Counted from the stretch's first letter, positions 17,723 through 29,565 are shown. The stretch: DNA of 64,000 nucleotides from Acidobacteriota bacterium (GCA_030550025.1 JAUQQC010000002.1:1625-65624), one strand, 5' to 3'. The notes: a model not told the origin generated them from the sequence alone. A program made the numbers and translations.

Positions 17723-18361
17723 ATGCGTGACGTGACATTGTCCGCGGAGATTCGGACGCGCTTAGGCAAGGGGGGGGCGCGACAGTTGCGCCGCGCCGGG
17801 AAGGTCCCGGCGATCCTCTACGGAGGTGCGGAGCCACCGGTTCCGATCGCCGTGGAGAAGGCGCGGGTGCTGGAGATCTTCCGGAAGTATGGGCACACGA
17901 GCATCTTCTCGCTCGCCCTGGATGGGCATACGGTGCCGGTGATCATTAAGGATTGGCAACTGGATCCAATCACGGGTGTGCTCCTGCATGTGGATTTCCT
18001 GCGCGTGGATCTCAGTAAGCCCACGCGCGTGAAGGTCCCGGTGGAGCTCGTGGGCGAGGCCAGTGGCGTCCGACGCGGTGGGTTGCTCGACTTCGCCACG
18101 CACGAGCTGGAGATCGAGTGCTTGCCGATGGAGATCCCGTCGCGCCTTCAAGTGGACGTGAGTGCATTGGAGATCGGCGATCACATCGCCGTGAAGGACC
18201 TGCAGCTTGGCGACCGCATTCGCGTCCTCGATGATCCGGAGCGCGTGATCGTGAGCGTGCTCGCGCCGCGTGTGGCCGAAGAAGAGGCAGCGGTCGCACC
18301 GACGATGCCGGTCGAGCCCGAAGTCATCAAGAAGGGGAAGGCGGAAGAGGAGAAAGAATGA
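17723..18361 (+). CDS. rplY: 50S ribosomal protein L25 (general stress protein Ctc type)
   Basis: 212 residues, the long Ctc/TL5 form rather than the short E. coli form. The N-terminal 5S-rRNA-binding domain contains LGKGGARQLRRAGKVPAILYGG. The C-terminal beta domain contains LEIECLPMEIP and ends in an acidic/lysine tail after about residue 180. Start ATG 17723 has GGAGG upstream; a longer open frame that overlaps prs is rejected. It ends in an ATGA overlap with pth, the usual rplY-pth arrangement. Confidence 0.93.
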   Translation: MRDVTLSAEIRTRLGKGGARQLRRAGKVPAILYGGAEPPVPIAVEKARVLEIFRKYGHTSIFSLALDGHTVPVIIKDWQLDPITGVLLHVDFLRVDLSKPTRVKVPVELVGEASGVRRGGLLDFATHELEIECLPMEIPSRLQVDVSALEIGDHIAVKDLQLGDRIRVLDDPERVIVSVLAPRVAEEEAAVAPTMPVEPEVIKKGKAEEEKE

Positions 18362-18978
18362 AGTTGATCGTCGGACTCGGCAATCCTGGCCCGGCGTATG
18401 CCTGGACGCGGCATAACTTGGGGTTTCGCGTGGTGGATCGCCTGGCGGAGAAACTCGGCGCGACCCTGACGCGGCGGGAAGCCCACGCGCTCGTCGGAAT
18501 GGCGCCAATGGACGGGTTCTCCCTCTTGCTGGCCAAGCCCCAGACGTACATGAATCTGAGCGGGCGCGCTGTAGGGGAATTGGTTCGACGATACGAGATT
18601 CCCTTGGAGGAACTTTTGGTCGTGCTCGACGATTTGGACCTCCCCTTGGGGACGATTCGGATTCGCCGCAGGGGGAGCGCGGGCGGCCATCGCGGGTTGT
18701 CCTCGGTGATCGAGGCGCTCTCTAGCTCCGAATTCCCACGCTTGCGACTGGGGATTCGGCCGAATGCTTCGATCGCGGATACGGTTGCGTTCGTCCTCTC
18801 TCCGTTCGAACCCGAGGAGGAACCGATCGTGGAGGGAATGATCGAGCGCGCCGTCGCGGCCGCATTGCTCTGGGCGCGGGAGGGGATCGAGCGAGCGATG
18901 GCCGAATTCAACGCGCGAAGGCCGGTGCTCGAAGAACCTTCGCCGGTCGTCGACTGTCCTGAGATTGGGAAGGGATGA
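18358..18978 (+). CDS. pth: Peptidyl-tRNA hydrolase
   Basis: 206 residues. Recycles peptidyl-tRNAs released prematurely from the ribosome. Diagnostic residues are present: GLGNPG (6-11), the catalytic His in TRHNLGF (residue 20), KPQTYMNLSG, the catalytic Asp in VLDDLDLPLG and the GSAGGHRGL loop. Overlaps rplY by 4 bp and is followed by rpsF after 70 bp. Confidence 0.96.
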   Translation: MKLIVGLGNPGPAYAWTRHNLGFRVVDRLAEKLGATLTRREAHALVGMAPMDGFSLLLAKPQTYMNLSGRAVGELVRRYEIPLEELLVVLDDLDLPLGTIRIRRRGSAGGHRGLSSVIEALSSSEFPRLRLGIRPNASIADTVAFVLSPFEPEEEPIVEGMIERAVAAALLWAREGIERAMAEFNARRPVLEEPSPVVDCPEIGKG

Positions 18979-19048
18979 AGGAGACTCCTCGCTTCGCCCA
19001 ACGGGCGGGGCTGTTCGGAAAATGACGAACATCCGTGAGGAGGAAGAG

Positions 19049-19468
19049 ATGAGAAAATACGAACTGCTCTTCATCGTTCGTCCGACGTTATCCGATCAGG
19101 AGACGGCGGCCCTCACTGAGCAGGTGAAGGGGCACATCGCGAATTTAGGGGCGACCATCACCAACGTCCAGAACTTAGGGCGTCGTCAACTCGCGTATGA
19201 GATCGATCACGTGCGCGAGGGGACGTATGTGCTCATGCATTTCGAGGGGAATGGGACGGAAGTGGCGGAATTGGATCGCCGCTTGCGCGTCTCGGACGCC
19301 GTTCTGCGCCATATCATCATCCGGATAGATGAGGAACTGCGACGGGCGGAGCGGATGAAGCGCCGACGGCAGCGAAAGGCGGCGCGTCGGGCGCAAGCGG
19401 CCGCCTCGCGGCAGGTGCGAGAGCAAAAATCCGGACGGGGCAAGGGTGGAGAAGATGCGAAGTCGTGA
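19049..19468 (+). CDS. rpsF: 30S ribosomal protein S6
   Basis: 139 residues from ATG 19049 (GGAGGA 6 nt upstream). MRKYELLFIVRPTLSD and LGRRQLAYEIDHVREGTYVL are characteristic of S6. A basic Arg/Lys/Ala tail (about residues 100-139) extends the core. S6 pairs with S18 on the 30S platform, and rpsR follows 41 bp downstream. Confidence 0.95.
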   Translation: MRKYELLFIVRPTLSDQETAALTEQVKGHIANLGATITNVQNLGRRQLAYEIDHVREGTYVLMHFEGNGTEVAELDRRLRVSDAVLRHIIIRIDEELRRAERMKRRRQRKAARRAQAAASRQVREQKSGRGKGGEDAKS

Positions 19469-19509
19469 GATCCTTGCCAAAGAGGTTCCAATGAGGGGGG
19501 GGATCGAAG

Positions 19510-19776
19510 ATGGCTGAGACTGTGAACGTCACATCGGCGACGACCGGTGGGATGACGCCGCAACGGATCCGTCGTCGTCGCGAATGTCGATTCTGCCGGG
19601 AGAAGGTGGATCTGATCGATTACAAGGACGTCGAGACGTTGAGGGCCTTCATCCCCGAGCGAGGGAAGATCATGCCGCGCCGCCTCTCCGGCGTCTGCGC
19701 GCCGCATCAGCGCATGTTGACGCGCGCTATTAAGCGGGCGCGCAATATGGCGCTTCTGCCGTATGTGACGGATTGA
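19510..19776 (+). CDS. rpsR: 30S ribosomal protein S18 (zinc-ligand form)
   Basis: 88 residues. [23 protein letters not shown] and [18 protein letters not shown] are S18 signatures. Four potential zinc ligands (CRFC and VCAPH) mark this as the C-plus paralogue type, the form whose Cys-free counterpart is often induced under zinc limitation. Sits between rpsF and rplI in the classical order. Confidence 0.95.
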   Translation: MAETVNVTSATTGGMTPQRIRRRRECRFCREKVDLIDYKDVETLRAFIPERGKIMPRRLSGVCAPHQRMLTRAIKRARNMALLPYVTD

Positions 19777-19811
19777 GCCGTAGAGGTTTTGCGCGCAAGG
19801 AGGGATCTCAT

Positions 19812-20282
19812 ATGGCGACGGTCGAAGTCTTGTTGCGGGAAGACGTCGAACATTTGGGACGACGAGGGCAGATCGTACGAGTGAAGGCCGGCTATGCGCG
19901 GAATTATCTTCTGCCGCGCGGGCTAGCTGTGCTCGCTACGGCGGCGAATGTGAAGGTGATCGAGCAAGAGAAGCAACGGCTTGAGCGCCGGGAGGCGCGC
20001 GAGCGAGCGCAGGCCGAAGCCGTAGCCGAACGGCTTAAGGAGCTGGTCCTCACGTTCCCGCGCAAGGTCGGGGATCAGGATATGCTCTTTGGTTCGGTCA
20101 CGGCGATGGACATCGCCGCGGCACTGGCCGAGCGGGGGATCGAGGTGGATCGGCGAAAGATCCTCCTCGAGCATCCGATTAAGTACCTGGGTGAGTACAC
20201 GATCCCGGTGAAACTCCATCGCGAGGTGACGGCCGAAATTCGGATTCAGGTCGTGCGTGAGGAGAGCGAACCCAAGGAGTAA
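19812..20282 (+). CDS. rplI: 50S ribosomal protein L9
   Basis: 156 residues from ATG 19812. The N-terminal domain signature is VEVLLREDVEHLGRRGQIV and VKAGYARNYLLPRGLA. A long connecting helix follows (about 45-75), then the C-terminal domain with DMLFGSVTAMDIAAAL. The gap to the next gene (20283-20399) contains a short perfect inverted repeat, ACCACC/GGTGGT (20282-20287 and 20301-20306), without a T-run; any terminator here is weak. Confidence 0.95.
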   Translation: MATVEVLLREDVEHLGRRGQIVRVKAGYARNYLLPRGLAVLATAANVKVIEQEKQRLERREARERAQAEAVAERLKELVLTFPRKVGDQDMLFGSVTAMDIAAALAERGIEVDRRKILLEHPIKYLGEYTIPVKLHREVTAEIRIQVVREESEPKE

Positions 20283-20399
20283 CCACCCTCAGTCTTTCGC
20301 GGTGGTGGACCTGGCCTGCGGCTTGTGTGCGGAAGGGCAAGCCATCTCAACCTGAGAGCGCGGCTGAGAGTCCTCTCGCCCATCCTCCCCTGGCCCGCT

Positions 20400-23387
20400 T
20401 CAGAACACCACTTTCACGGCGAGTTGTAAGATTCGGGGATCGAAGGTCTCTGTAGGCGTGCCGAAGTCGGTGCGACGTACGAGCTTTCCCGCGTTGGGTC
20501 CGCTTGTGGCAAGCGTGTAGAGGATCGCGTTCACGCTCGGCAGGGCACCGGAGAGGGAGATGGTCCGGAAGTTCGTCCGATTGAGAATGTTGAACCCTTC
20601 AAAGATGAAGTGGAGTTTCACCTTCTCCCCGAAGGCGATCTCGCGCGTCAGACGCGGGTCGAGGCTGACGAAGTTGAATCCCCGAAATGTATTGCGTCCG
20701 AATCCGGGCGCACGATCCGTTCGTGCATTGGTATCATTGTTGAGGTCGGTTCCCACGAGCGCCGAATACGCCGGGGCGGACTGTGCCGTCAGGATGCCGC
20801 TCGCGGACCATCCGCCCAGGATCGCTCGCGCGACACGATTTTGAAGGTTCCGCGCATAGGCGAGATCCCAGATCCAGCTCAGGACGAACCGTTGCGGAAT
20901 GTCCGTGTAGCTGATTCCCCGATCGTCGCGGAGATTAAAGGGATCCTGCACCTGCTTCGCGTCATCGCCACTGCTGAAAGCGACGACGGACGTCGCGTCC
21001 GGTGTGTCGTCAATTGCTTTGGAGACCGTGTAAGAGAGAAGGAACTGGACGTTGTGCGAGAACCGTTTGTGAAGGTGAAAGACAGCACCGTGATAGATCG
21101 AGTTCGCCGTGCTCTCGAAGAGACTGATGCGAACGAACTGCGGGAGCAAACGCCCTGGGAAACGGCGATATGTTCGGACTCCTTCTCCGACGATCTCGAT
21201 TTGGGCGAGCACTGGCGGGAGCAGATTGATATTGCGCGTGCGCTGCAGGTGGGTGCCTTTGACGACGAGGTAGCTCGCCGAGATCGAGAGATTGGGCATG
21301 AGCTCGTATTCCATCCCGAGGCTCCCCTGCTGTACGTAGGGGTTCACGTAATCTGGGGCGAAGACGAAGATGCTCGGCGGCGATGGGATGCCTCCAGTCG
21401 GAGGCCGGTCGAACCGTTGCGGATATGTGGGGACGAGATCGCCTGTGAAGGTGAGCACGCGAACATTAATGGCATTCTGGGAGTGGGCTTGAGCCGCCAT
21501 GATCGAGGGAGTCCGAGCATAGAAGACGCCATAGCCGCCACGAATCACCAGCCGATTGTTCGCCAACGGGTTCCAGGCGAATCCGAACCTTGGCGCGAAG
21601 TTGTTCGCGTCGAGGTTTATTCGATCTGTTCGAAGGCCCAAAGCCGCAAGTCCCTGATCGGGATTCCGCACTGGGGGATCGGCGATGTTTTGAATGTCGT
21701 AGCGCACGCCGAGGTTGAGCGTCAGACGTGGGGTCACGCGCCAGTCGTCTTGAAAGAATCCCGCGAATTCCGTGTTGTGAGGAAACGTCAACGGTCCGGT
21801 CGTCCCTTCGCCAGCGAACGCCTGCACATAGCGGGAGGGCTTGCCGGTGGCGAATTGCGCGAGGCTATCGAAGAAATACTGTCCACCGAATTGGCCAGGG
21901 AAGAAGTTCTTGATGCGATCTATATTGATGTCCACTCCGAACTTGAGACCATGACGGCCGATCAAGGCGGAGAGGGTATTGACGAACTGGTACCGGCGGA
22001 TCGTCGTCTCGCGAGGACTGAAGAAGTTGCGGCCGATGGTCATCACGACGCGCCCACGTTCGCGGATCTCCGCTTCGGGCCTGTCGCTATTGGCCTTTCC
22101 CGGCTGTTTATCGCGAGCAATCTGGAAGCGAAATTCGTTCAGCCACCGCGTTGTGAGCGTCGAGGTAAGCGAGAGGGTGAGCGTATCGGTCCAGACCAAA
22201 CTATCCCCCGTGTGTTCGAGCGCGCTCGTCTGGCCGGGATTCTCTAAGTTCCCGCCGGTGAATCGTTGGGCATTATATCGCCCATTCAGACGATGAGCGG
22301 AAGAGATCTGCCAATCCCCCCTTCCCATGTAGACGTCTTGATCGAATGTGCGGGTGTAACTCTGCGCCAGAGCCAGAAGCGATTGCCAGGCCCGTTGAGA
22401 GTCCGGATCAGCAGGGGGGGTAAATCCCGGGCCTCCTGGGATGACGACGTTGGGAAGCTTCTGCCGTTGTCCATCGTAGAGGAAGAAGAAGAAGGCCTTA
22501 TCCCGGACAATCGGACCGCCAATGCTGCCGCCGAATTGGTTGATGTGAAACGGAGGTTTCGGCAAACGACGAGCGTTGCTGAAGAAATCGTTGGCATTGA
22601 GCGCTCGATCGCGATAATACCAGAAGGCCGTGCCATGAAAGACATTCGTGCCCGATTTCGTCACGACGTTGATAACGGCTCCTCCGGCTCGACCGAATTC
22701 AGCTGAATAGCTGTTCGTATTGACTTGGAACTCTCTGACGGCATCGATGCTGAACTGATAGGGGGCGCGTCCAGAACCCGTGCGCCCAAGCGTCTGACCG
22801 AAGAAGGTGTTGTTATTGTCGACACCATCAATTTGCAAACTGTTCAGTGGCCCGCGCAACCCGCCAAAGCTGAGGTCGCCAGCGCGATGATCACGGGTGA
22901 CCCCTGGCGTCAGGAGGATGAAGTCGAGAAAGTTTCGGCCATGCGCCGGCAGATTAGCTACGGCCATATCGTTGACGGAGGCGGCAACATGGGTGCGTGT
23001 GACTTCGACCGCGGGAGGTTCAGCCGTCACCGTCACGACTTCAGCGACGGCCGCGACCTGAAGCGTGAGGTCGAGCGTAAGTGTTTGTCCCACCATCAAT
23101 CGGATTCCGCCGCGCTTAATCACAGCGAACCCGGGCGCTTCCGCCCTCAACTCGTATTCGCCGACAGGCAGAAACGGGAGATAGTAATGTCCGGATTCGT
23201 TAGTCACCGTCGTGCGCTCGAGACCGGTGTTTAAATTCCGCACGGTGATCCTCGCGTTCGGGACCATTGCCCCGGTTTGATCCATCACGGTCCCTTTGAG
23301 GATCGCATCTGCGGATTGAGCGAACACCATTCCCGGAAGAAGCAGAATCCCAAGGACGAGCCCTCGCATACCTCCCCTGCGATCCAT
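20400..23387 (-). CDS. Oar-like TonB-dependent outer-membrane receptor
   Basis: 995 residues from ATG 23387 (AAAGGAGG 6 nt upstream; the in-frame start at 23426 lacks a site). Signal peptide MRGLVLGILLLPGMVFAQ. A carboxypeptidase-regulatory-like domain follows (about 25-105, LKGTVMDQTGAMVPNARI and LPVGEYELRAEAPGF), then a plug-like region with QIDGVDNNNTFFGQ and VVTKSGTNVFHGTAFWYYRD. A long beta-barrel ends in the aromatic C-terminus VKVVF expected of BAM substrates. Proteins of this class are abundant in acidobacteria; ligands are mostly unknown (proteins or large polymers are guessed). Transcribed alone, divergently from the sensor kinase. Confidence 0.9.
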   Translation of the reverse strand: MDRRGGMRGLVLGILLLPGMVFAQSADAILKGTVMDQTGAMVPNARITVRNLNTGLERTTVTNESGHYYLPFLPVGEYELRAEAPGFAVIKRGGIRLMVGQTLTLDLTLQVAAVAEVVTVTAEPPAVEVTRTHVAASVNDMAVANLPAHGRNFLDFILLTPGVTRDHRAGDLSFGGLRGPLNSLQIDGVDNNNTFFGQTLGRTGSGRAPYQFSIDAVREFQVNTNSYSAEFGRAGGAVINVVTKSGTNVFHGTAFWYYRDRALNANDFFSNARRLPKPPFHINQFGGSIGGPIVRDKAFFFFLYDGQRQKLPNVVIPGGPGFTPPADPDSQRAWQSLLALAQSYTRTFDQDVYMGRGDWQISSAHRLNGRYNAQRFTGGNLENPGQTSALEHTGDSLVWTDTLTLSLTSTLTTRWLNEFRFQIARDKQPGKANSDRPEAEIRERGRVVMTIGRNFFSPRETTIRRYQFVNTLSALIGRHGLKFGVDINIDRIKNFFPGQFGGQYFFDSLAQFATGKPSRYVQAFAGEGTTGPLTFPHNTEFAGFFQDDWRVTPRLTLNLGVRYDIQNIADPPVRNPDQGLAALGLRTDRINLDANNFAPRFGFAWNPLANNRLVIRGGYGVFYARTPSIMAAQAHSQNAINVRVLTFTGDLVPTYPQRFDRPPTGGIPSPPSIFVFAPDYVNPYVQQGSLGMEYELMPNLSISASYLVVKGTHLQRTRNINLLPPVLAQIEIVGEGVRTYRRFPGRLLPQFVRISLFESTANSIYHGAVFHLHKRFSHNVQFLLSYTVSKAIDDTPDATSVVAFSSGDDAKQVQDPFNLRDDRGISYTDIPQRFVLSWIWDLAYARNLQNRVARAILGGWSASGILTAQSAPAYSALVGTDLNNDTNARTDRAPGFGRNTFRGFNFVSLDPRLTREIAFGEKVKLHFIFEGFNILNRTNFRTISLSGALPSVNAILYTLATSGPNAGKLVRRTDFGTPTETFDPRILQLAVKVVF

Positions 23388-23418
23388 AAGAGCCTCCTTT
23401 TTTGTCGTAGCTAAAGCA

Positions 23419-23446
23419 GGTATCATATGAGCATCACTTATGTCAA
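23419..23446 (-). promoter_or_regulatory. Candidate sigma-70 promoter of the Oar-like receptor gene
   Basis: On the minus strand a perfect -35 box, TTGACA (23441-23446), is followed after 16 bp by GATACC (23419-23424), overlapping an alternative TATGAT. The start codon at 23387 lies about 25 nt downstream of the expected start site. Confidence 0.45.
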
Positions 23447-23514
23447 GCGATTCATCCTGGGACGGCTACGGTGATCAAGGGGAAAGGCTTGAGCGGGCAC
23501 AAAGGCCCTGGGTT

Positions 23515-23523
23515 TGATACAAT
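23515..23523 (+). promoter_or_regulatory. Extended -10 element just upstream of the sensor kinase ATG
   Basis: TGATACAAT is an extended -10 (TGn plus TACAAT) that ends 10 nt before ATG 23534. No convincing -35 is seen, and the start has no Shine-Dalgarno. A leaderless or near-leaderless transcript would result. Confidence 0.35.
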
Positions 23524-23533
23524 TTCCCCGCTT

Positions 23534-25756
<2,223 letters not shown>

Positions 25757-25762
25757 CCACTT

Positions 25763-27118
25763 ATGGCGCATTCGATCTTGATCGTGGACGACGAAGAGGG
25801 GATTCGACAGTCGCTCAAATCCATCCTCGAAGACGAAGGATTCGTCGTCGAGGCCGTCGAAAGCGGCGAGGCGTGTCTGGCGGCGTTCGAGCGTCGGCCA
25901 TATAGTTGCGTGCTCCTCGACATTTGGCTTCCTGGGATGGATGGCTTGGAGACGCTGCGACGGTTGCGCGAGCTGGCGCCGGATGTGGCCGTGGTGATTA
26001 TCTCCGGGCATGGGACGATTCAAACGGCCGTGCAGGCGACTAAGCTCGGCGCGTTCGATTTCTTGGAGAAGCCGCTCTCGTTGGAGAGGACTCTGCTCAC
26101 GGTCAGGAATGCGATCGAGCAGAAGCGCTTGGAGCGAGAGGCGCGGGAGCTGCAGGAGCGTCTGGTGCGCGATTATGAGATGATCGGCGAGAGCGTTCCC
26201 ATGCGCGCGCTCCGACAGCAGATCGCCCTGGTCGCGCCCACGGATGGGCGCGTTCTCATCTACGGGGAGTCCGGCACGGGGAAGGAGTTGGTCGCGCGCG
26301 CGCTGCATGCTGCCTCGCGGCGCGCGGCGAAGCCGTTCGTCGAGGTCAACTGTTCGGCCATCCCAGAAGAGCTGGTGGAATCGGAGCTGTTCGGACACGT
26401 CAAGGGAGCGTTCACCGGAGCGACGACAGCGCGTCAGGGGAAGTTCGAGCTGGCCGATGGGGCAACGCTCTTTCTGGATGAGATCGGCGACATGAGCCTT
26501 CGCACGCAAGCGAAGATCTTGCGCGCGCTCGAAGAGGGACGGATTCAGCCGCTCGGCAGCAACGTGTGGATCGACGTGGACGTGCGCATCATCGCGGCGA
26601 CGAATAAGAACCTGCAGCGACTCATCGAGCGGGGCGAGTTTCGCGAAGACCTCTTCTATCGGTTGAACGTCATCCCCTTCGTCGTTCCTCCCTTGCGCGA
26701 GCGCGTGGAGGATATTCCGCTGCTCGTGGAGCATTTCAATCGGAAATTCTCCCGCGCCTACATGCGCACGCCGAGGGAATTCACGCCGGCGGCGATCGCT
26801 CGGTTGCAGGAATATCATTGGCCGGGGAACGTGCGCGAGCTGCGGAACATCGTCGAACGCATCGTCATCATGTGGGCGCGCCCGGTCGTGGACGCCGACG
26901 ATCTCCCCCCCTTGCTCGGCGAGCCCCTGGCGTTCACCGAACGCGCCGAGTACAAGACCTTTCAAGAAGCCGTCGAAGCCTTCGAGCGCCAGTACATCTT
27001 GCAGAAGCTCGCCGAACATCATGGCAACGTCACGCGCGCGGCCGAGGCCATGGGGATGGATCGCAGCCATCTCTATCGGCGTATGCGCGCGCTCGGCATC
27101 TCCCCTCCGAGGCCGTGA
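25763..27118 (+). CDS. NtrX/NtrC-type sigma-54-dependent response regulator
   Basis: 451 residues. Receiver domain with phospho-accepting Asp53 (LLDIWLPG). AAA+ domain (about 140-380) with Walker A GESGTGKE, the sigma-54-contacting loop GAFTGA (exactly conserved), Walker B LFLDEIGD and the arginine-finger region [11 protein letters not shown]-terminal Fis-type helix-turn-helix ([23 protein letters not shown]). The intact GAFTGA loop means it should activate sigma-54 promoters directly; two candidates are noted in this window (27130-27146 and 63965-63980). Co-transcribed with the kinase. Confidence 0.93.
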   Translation: MAHSILIVDDEEGIRQSLKSILEDEGFVVEAVESGEACLAAFERRPYSCVLLDIWLPGMDGLETLRRLRELAPDVAVVIISGHGTIQTAVQATKLGAFDFLEKPLSLERTLLTVRNAIEQKRLEREARELQERLVRDYEMIGESVPMRALRQQIALVAPTDGRVLIYGESGTGKELVARALHAASRRAAKPFVEVNCSAIPEELVESELFGHVKGAFTGATTARQGKFELADGATLFLDEIGDMSLRTQAKILRALEEGRIQPLGSNVWIDVDVRIIAATNKNLQRLIERGEFREDLFYRLNVIPFVVPPLRERVEDIPLLVEHFNRKFSRAYMRTPREFTPAAIARLQEYHWPGNVRELRNIVERIVIMWARPVVDADDLPPLLGEPLAFTERAEYKTFQEAVEAFERQYILQKLAEHHGNVTRAAEAMGMDRSHLYRRMRALGISPPRP

Positions 27119-27129
27119 GCGTCCGTCGC

Positions 27130-27146
27130 TCGGCCCGCGCCTTGCT
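27130..27146 (+). promoter_or_regulatory. Possible sigma-54 (-24/-12) promoter
   Basis: TCGGCCCG-N4-TTGCT: GG at 27132-27133 and GC at 27144-27145 are separated by the obligatory 10 bp, and TTGCT matches the -12 consensus. The -24 half matches 6 of 8 positions. It lies between the sigma-54 activator gene and the TPR gene starting at 27206. Because the sequence is GC-rich, a chance match is possible. Confidence 0.35.
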
Positions 27147-27205
27147 CGCCGGTAAGAGAGTCAGGTACCCTTTATCTGAACATCTCACGATGAAGAGGAG
27201 GCCTT

Positions 27206-28693
27206 ATGGGGAAGACGAGGACGATCGCAGGGTTCGTCCTGAGCCTGTGCCTCGCGTGGGGAGCCTCGCGGGCGCTGGCCCAAGGAGCGGGGACGCTCGT
27301 GATCACGTGCGTGGACTCGGCGGGCCAGCCGCTCAAGGACGTGACCCTCACGGTGATGAGCCTACAGGTGCAGAAGGTCCTGGAGGCTAAGAGCGATAAG
27401 GAGGGGAGAGCCGTCTTCAAGAAGCTCGATTCGGGCGTTTATCGCGTGATCGGACGGCGTAAGGGATATGATCCCATCGCGCGCGAGCCGCTCACGGTGG
27501 TCGCCGAGAAGGAGACGGCCGTGACGCTTCACTTCCAAACGGGGGAGATGACCAAGAAGCTCTACTTCGAAGATCCGGCGCTCATTCAGCAGGCGAATCA
27601 ACTCTTGCAAGAGGGCTTCCAAGCGCTGCAGCAACAGCGCTTCTCCGAAGCGGCCGAGAAGCTCGAGCGACTGCTACAGATCGCTCCCGGGAACACCGAA
27701 GCGCGATTCTTCTACGGCGTGGCGCTCGCGCAGCAGCGAAAGTGGGACGAAGGGGAGAAGCAGATTCGCCTGGCCGTCGAGATGAACCCTAACGAATCGC
27801 GGTATCGAGAGGTGATGGAACGGCTGCCGGAATTTCGCAAGCGCGATGAGCTGCACGAAGCGGGACAGCAAGCGATGCAGAATCGCGATTTCAAGACGGC
27901 CATCGCGAAGTTCTCCGAGCTGCTGGCCCTGCAGCCGGAGAATACGGATGTCCGCTATAATCTCGCTCTCGCTTACGCCAACGATGGCCAATACGACAAG
28001 GCCATCGAGATCATTGACGAGGCGATTCGGCAGCGACCGCAAGAAGCCGAGTATCAGCGGCTGAAGAGCCAGATCCTCGAACATAAGGAGTACGCCACGA
28101 TTCAGAAGGCGAACGAGATCCTGGCCGAGGGCGACCAACTGCTGCGCGACGGGAAGTATCAGGAGGCATTGCAGAAGTACGAGACGGCGCGCCAGATGAT
28201 CGCGCGCGAGGAGCCCTCGATCTGGTTCGCCATGGGCCGATGCTATGTCGGCCTGCAGCAGATGGACAAAGCCATCGCCGCCTATCGCAAGGCCATCGAG
28301 CTGAACCCGCGCAAGCCGGAGTATCATCAAGCGCTCGCCTTGCTCTATTTGAACGAGGGGCGTTTGGCCGATGCCATCCACGCCTACACGGAAGCGTACA
28401 CACAGTTGGGTGAGCCGGTGGATGAACGCCTCTTCGAGCTGGGCCAACGGCTCATTCAGGAGAACAAGCTCGATATGGCCGCCCAAGTCTTCGAACGGGT
28501 GCTCGAGTTGAATCCGAATCATGCCGAGAGCTACTACGAATTGGGCGTCTACAACTTCTATAACGCCGACAAGGGGCGAGCGCGGGCGCTTTTGACGAAA
28601 TACGTGGAGCTCGGGAAGGATCCCAAGCACCTGGAGGACGCCAAGAATATCCTCGCCGTCATGGAGCGGCAAGCGCGGCCGCGACGACGGTGA
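27206..28693 (+). CDS. Exported TPR protein with N-terminal carboxypeptidase-regulatory-like domain
   Basis: 495 residues, ATG 27206 with GAGGAGG upstream. Signal peptide (VLSLCLAWGASRALAQ), then a beta-sandwich domain (about 27-115; LVITCVDSAGQPLKDVTLTV and GVYRVIGRRKGYDP) of the kind that carries extracellular ligands. About eight TPR units follow (for example KTAIAKFSELLALQPENT and MDKAIAAYRKAIELNPRK). Probably a periplasmic or surface scaffold. Its stop codon and that of the convergent aldo/keto reductase gene lie within one 12-bp palindrome. It may be controlled by the adjacent sigma-54 activator. Confidence 0.85.
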   Translation: MGKTRTIAGFVLSLCLAWGASRALAQGAGTLVITCVDSAGQPLKDVTLTVMSLQVQKVLEAKSDKEGRAVFKKLDSGVYRVIGRRKGYDPIAREPLTVVAEKETAVTLHFQTGEMTKKLYFEDPALIQQANQLLQEGFQALQQQRFSEAAEKLERLLQIAPGNTEARFFYGVALAQQRKWDEGEKQIRLAVEMNPNESRYREVMERLPEFRKRDELHEAGQQAMQNRDFKTAIAKFSELLALQPENTDVRYNLALAYANDGQYDKAIEIIDEAIRQRPQEAEYQRLKSQILEHKEYATIQKANEILAEGDQLLRDGKYQEALQKYETARQMIAREEPSIWFAMGRCYVGLQQMDKAIAAYRKAIELNPRKPEYHQALALLYLNEGRLADAIHAYTEAYTQLGEPVDERLFELGQRLIQENKLDMAAQVFERVLELNPNHAESYYELGVYNFYNADKGRARALLTKYVELGKDPKHLEDAKNILAVMERQARPRRR

Positions 28694-28694
28694 T

Positions 28695-29549
28695 CTAGAT
28701 CATCGGCAATGGACCCTCTCGCGTCGGCGGGGGGAAGACTTCATCCAGGGCCGCGAGGTCTTCGGGAGTCAAGGTCCAGCCGACGGCTTCGGCGTTCTCC
28801 CGAACGTGCTCAGGACGGCTGGCTTTCGGGATCGTGAACAGGTTCGGTCTTCGCGTGAGGAAGTTGAGCGCCACCTGATGCGGCGTCTTCCCATATTTCG
28901 CGCCGATCTCGGCGAGCACGCGCCCGCCACGACTCCGAGGCGACGGAAAATCCCCACTGCCGAAGGGAGAATAGCCGACGACGGCGATGCCGTGCTGTTC
29001 GCAATAGGGGAGCAGGCGGAGTTCGATCTGGCGCGCCTTCAAGTGATAGCAAACTTGATTGCACACGATCCGCTCGCGCGTCAGCGCGCGCTGGGCGCGC
29101 TCCAATTGCTCGATGGTGAAATTGCTCACTCCGATGAAGCGAATCTTCCCAGCTGCGACCAAATCCTCCATCGCGCGCATCGTCTCCTCGATGGGATGGC
29201 GATCGCTCCACCAGTGGACGAGATAGAGATCGAGGTAATCGGTGCGCAGGCGGCGTAGGCTCTGCTCGCACGCACGAATCGTCCCCTTATAAGAGGCGTG
29301 CTCGGGAGACACTTTGCTCGCGAGGAAGACTTCGTGGCGGCGCCCGGCGATCGCTTTCCCGACCAATTCCTCCGTGCGTCCGTTCCCGTAGATCTCGGCC
29401 GTGTCAATGTGCGTGAGGCCGAGATCGAGCCCCAAGCGCAAGGTTTCGATCTCCTCCCGCTCGCGCGCGGCGTGTTCGCCCATGCGCCACGTCCCCTGGC
29501 CGATGATCGGAATGCGGACGCCCGTGCGGTCCAATTCGCGCGTGAGCAT
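28695..29549 (-). CDS. Aldo/keto reductase
   Basis: 284 residues. NADPH-dependent reductase fold with the full catalytic tetrad: Asp and Tyr in DTAEIYGNG, Lys in FLASKVSPEH and His in YLVHWWSD. The C-terminal IPKASRPEHVRENAEA is the cofactor-phosphate-binding region. Physiological substrate not predictable. It begins 16 bp after sufT and is the last gene of the SUF transcription unit, an unusual passenger that might serve a redox or carbonyl-detoxification role linked to oxidative stress. Confidence 0.9.
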   Translation of the reverse strand: MLTRELDRTGVRIPIIGQGTWRMGEHAAREREEIETLRLGLDLGLTHIDTAEIYGNGRTEELVGKAIAGRRHEVFLASKVSPEHASYKGTIRACEQSLRRLRTDYLDLYLVHWWSDRHPIEETMRAMEDLVAAGKIRFIGVSNFTIEQLERAQRALTRERIVCNQVCYHLKARQIELRLLPYCEQHGIAVVGYSPFGSGDFPSPRSRGGRVLAEIGAKYGKTPHQVALNFLTRRPNLFTIPKASRPEHVRENAEAVGWTLTPEDLAALDEVFPPPTREGPLPMI

Positions 29550-29565
29550 GGATCCCCCTCCGCGC

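Noticed and set aside
20283-20399. Rho-independent terminator after rplI
   Set aside because: Only a short ACCACC/GGTGGT repeat with a 13-nt loop and no T-run; too weak to call.
20610-22247. 545-codon open frame opposite the Oar-like receptor gene
   Set aside because: It is antisense to a well-supported receptor and has no recognisable domain or Shine-Dalgarno. GC-rich sequence gives long shadow frames.
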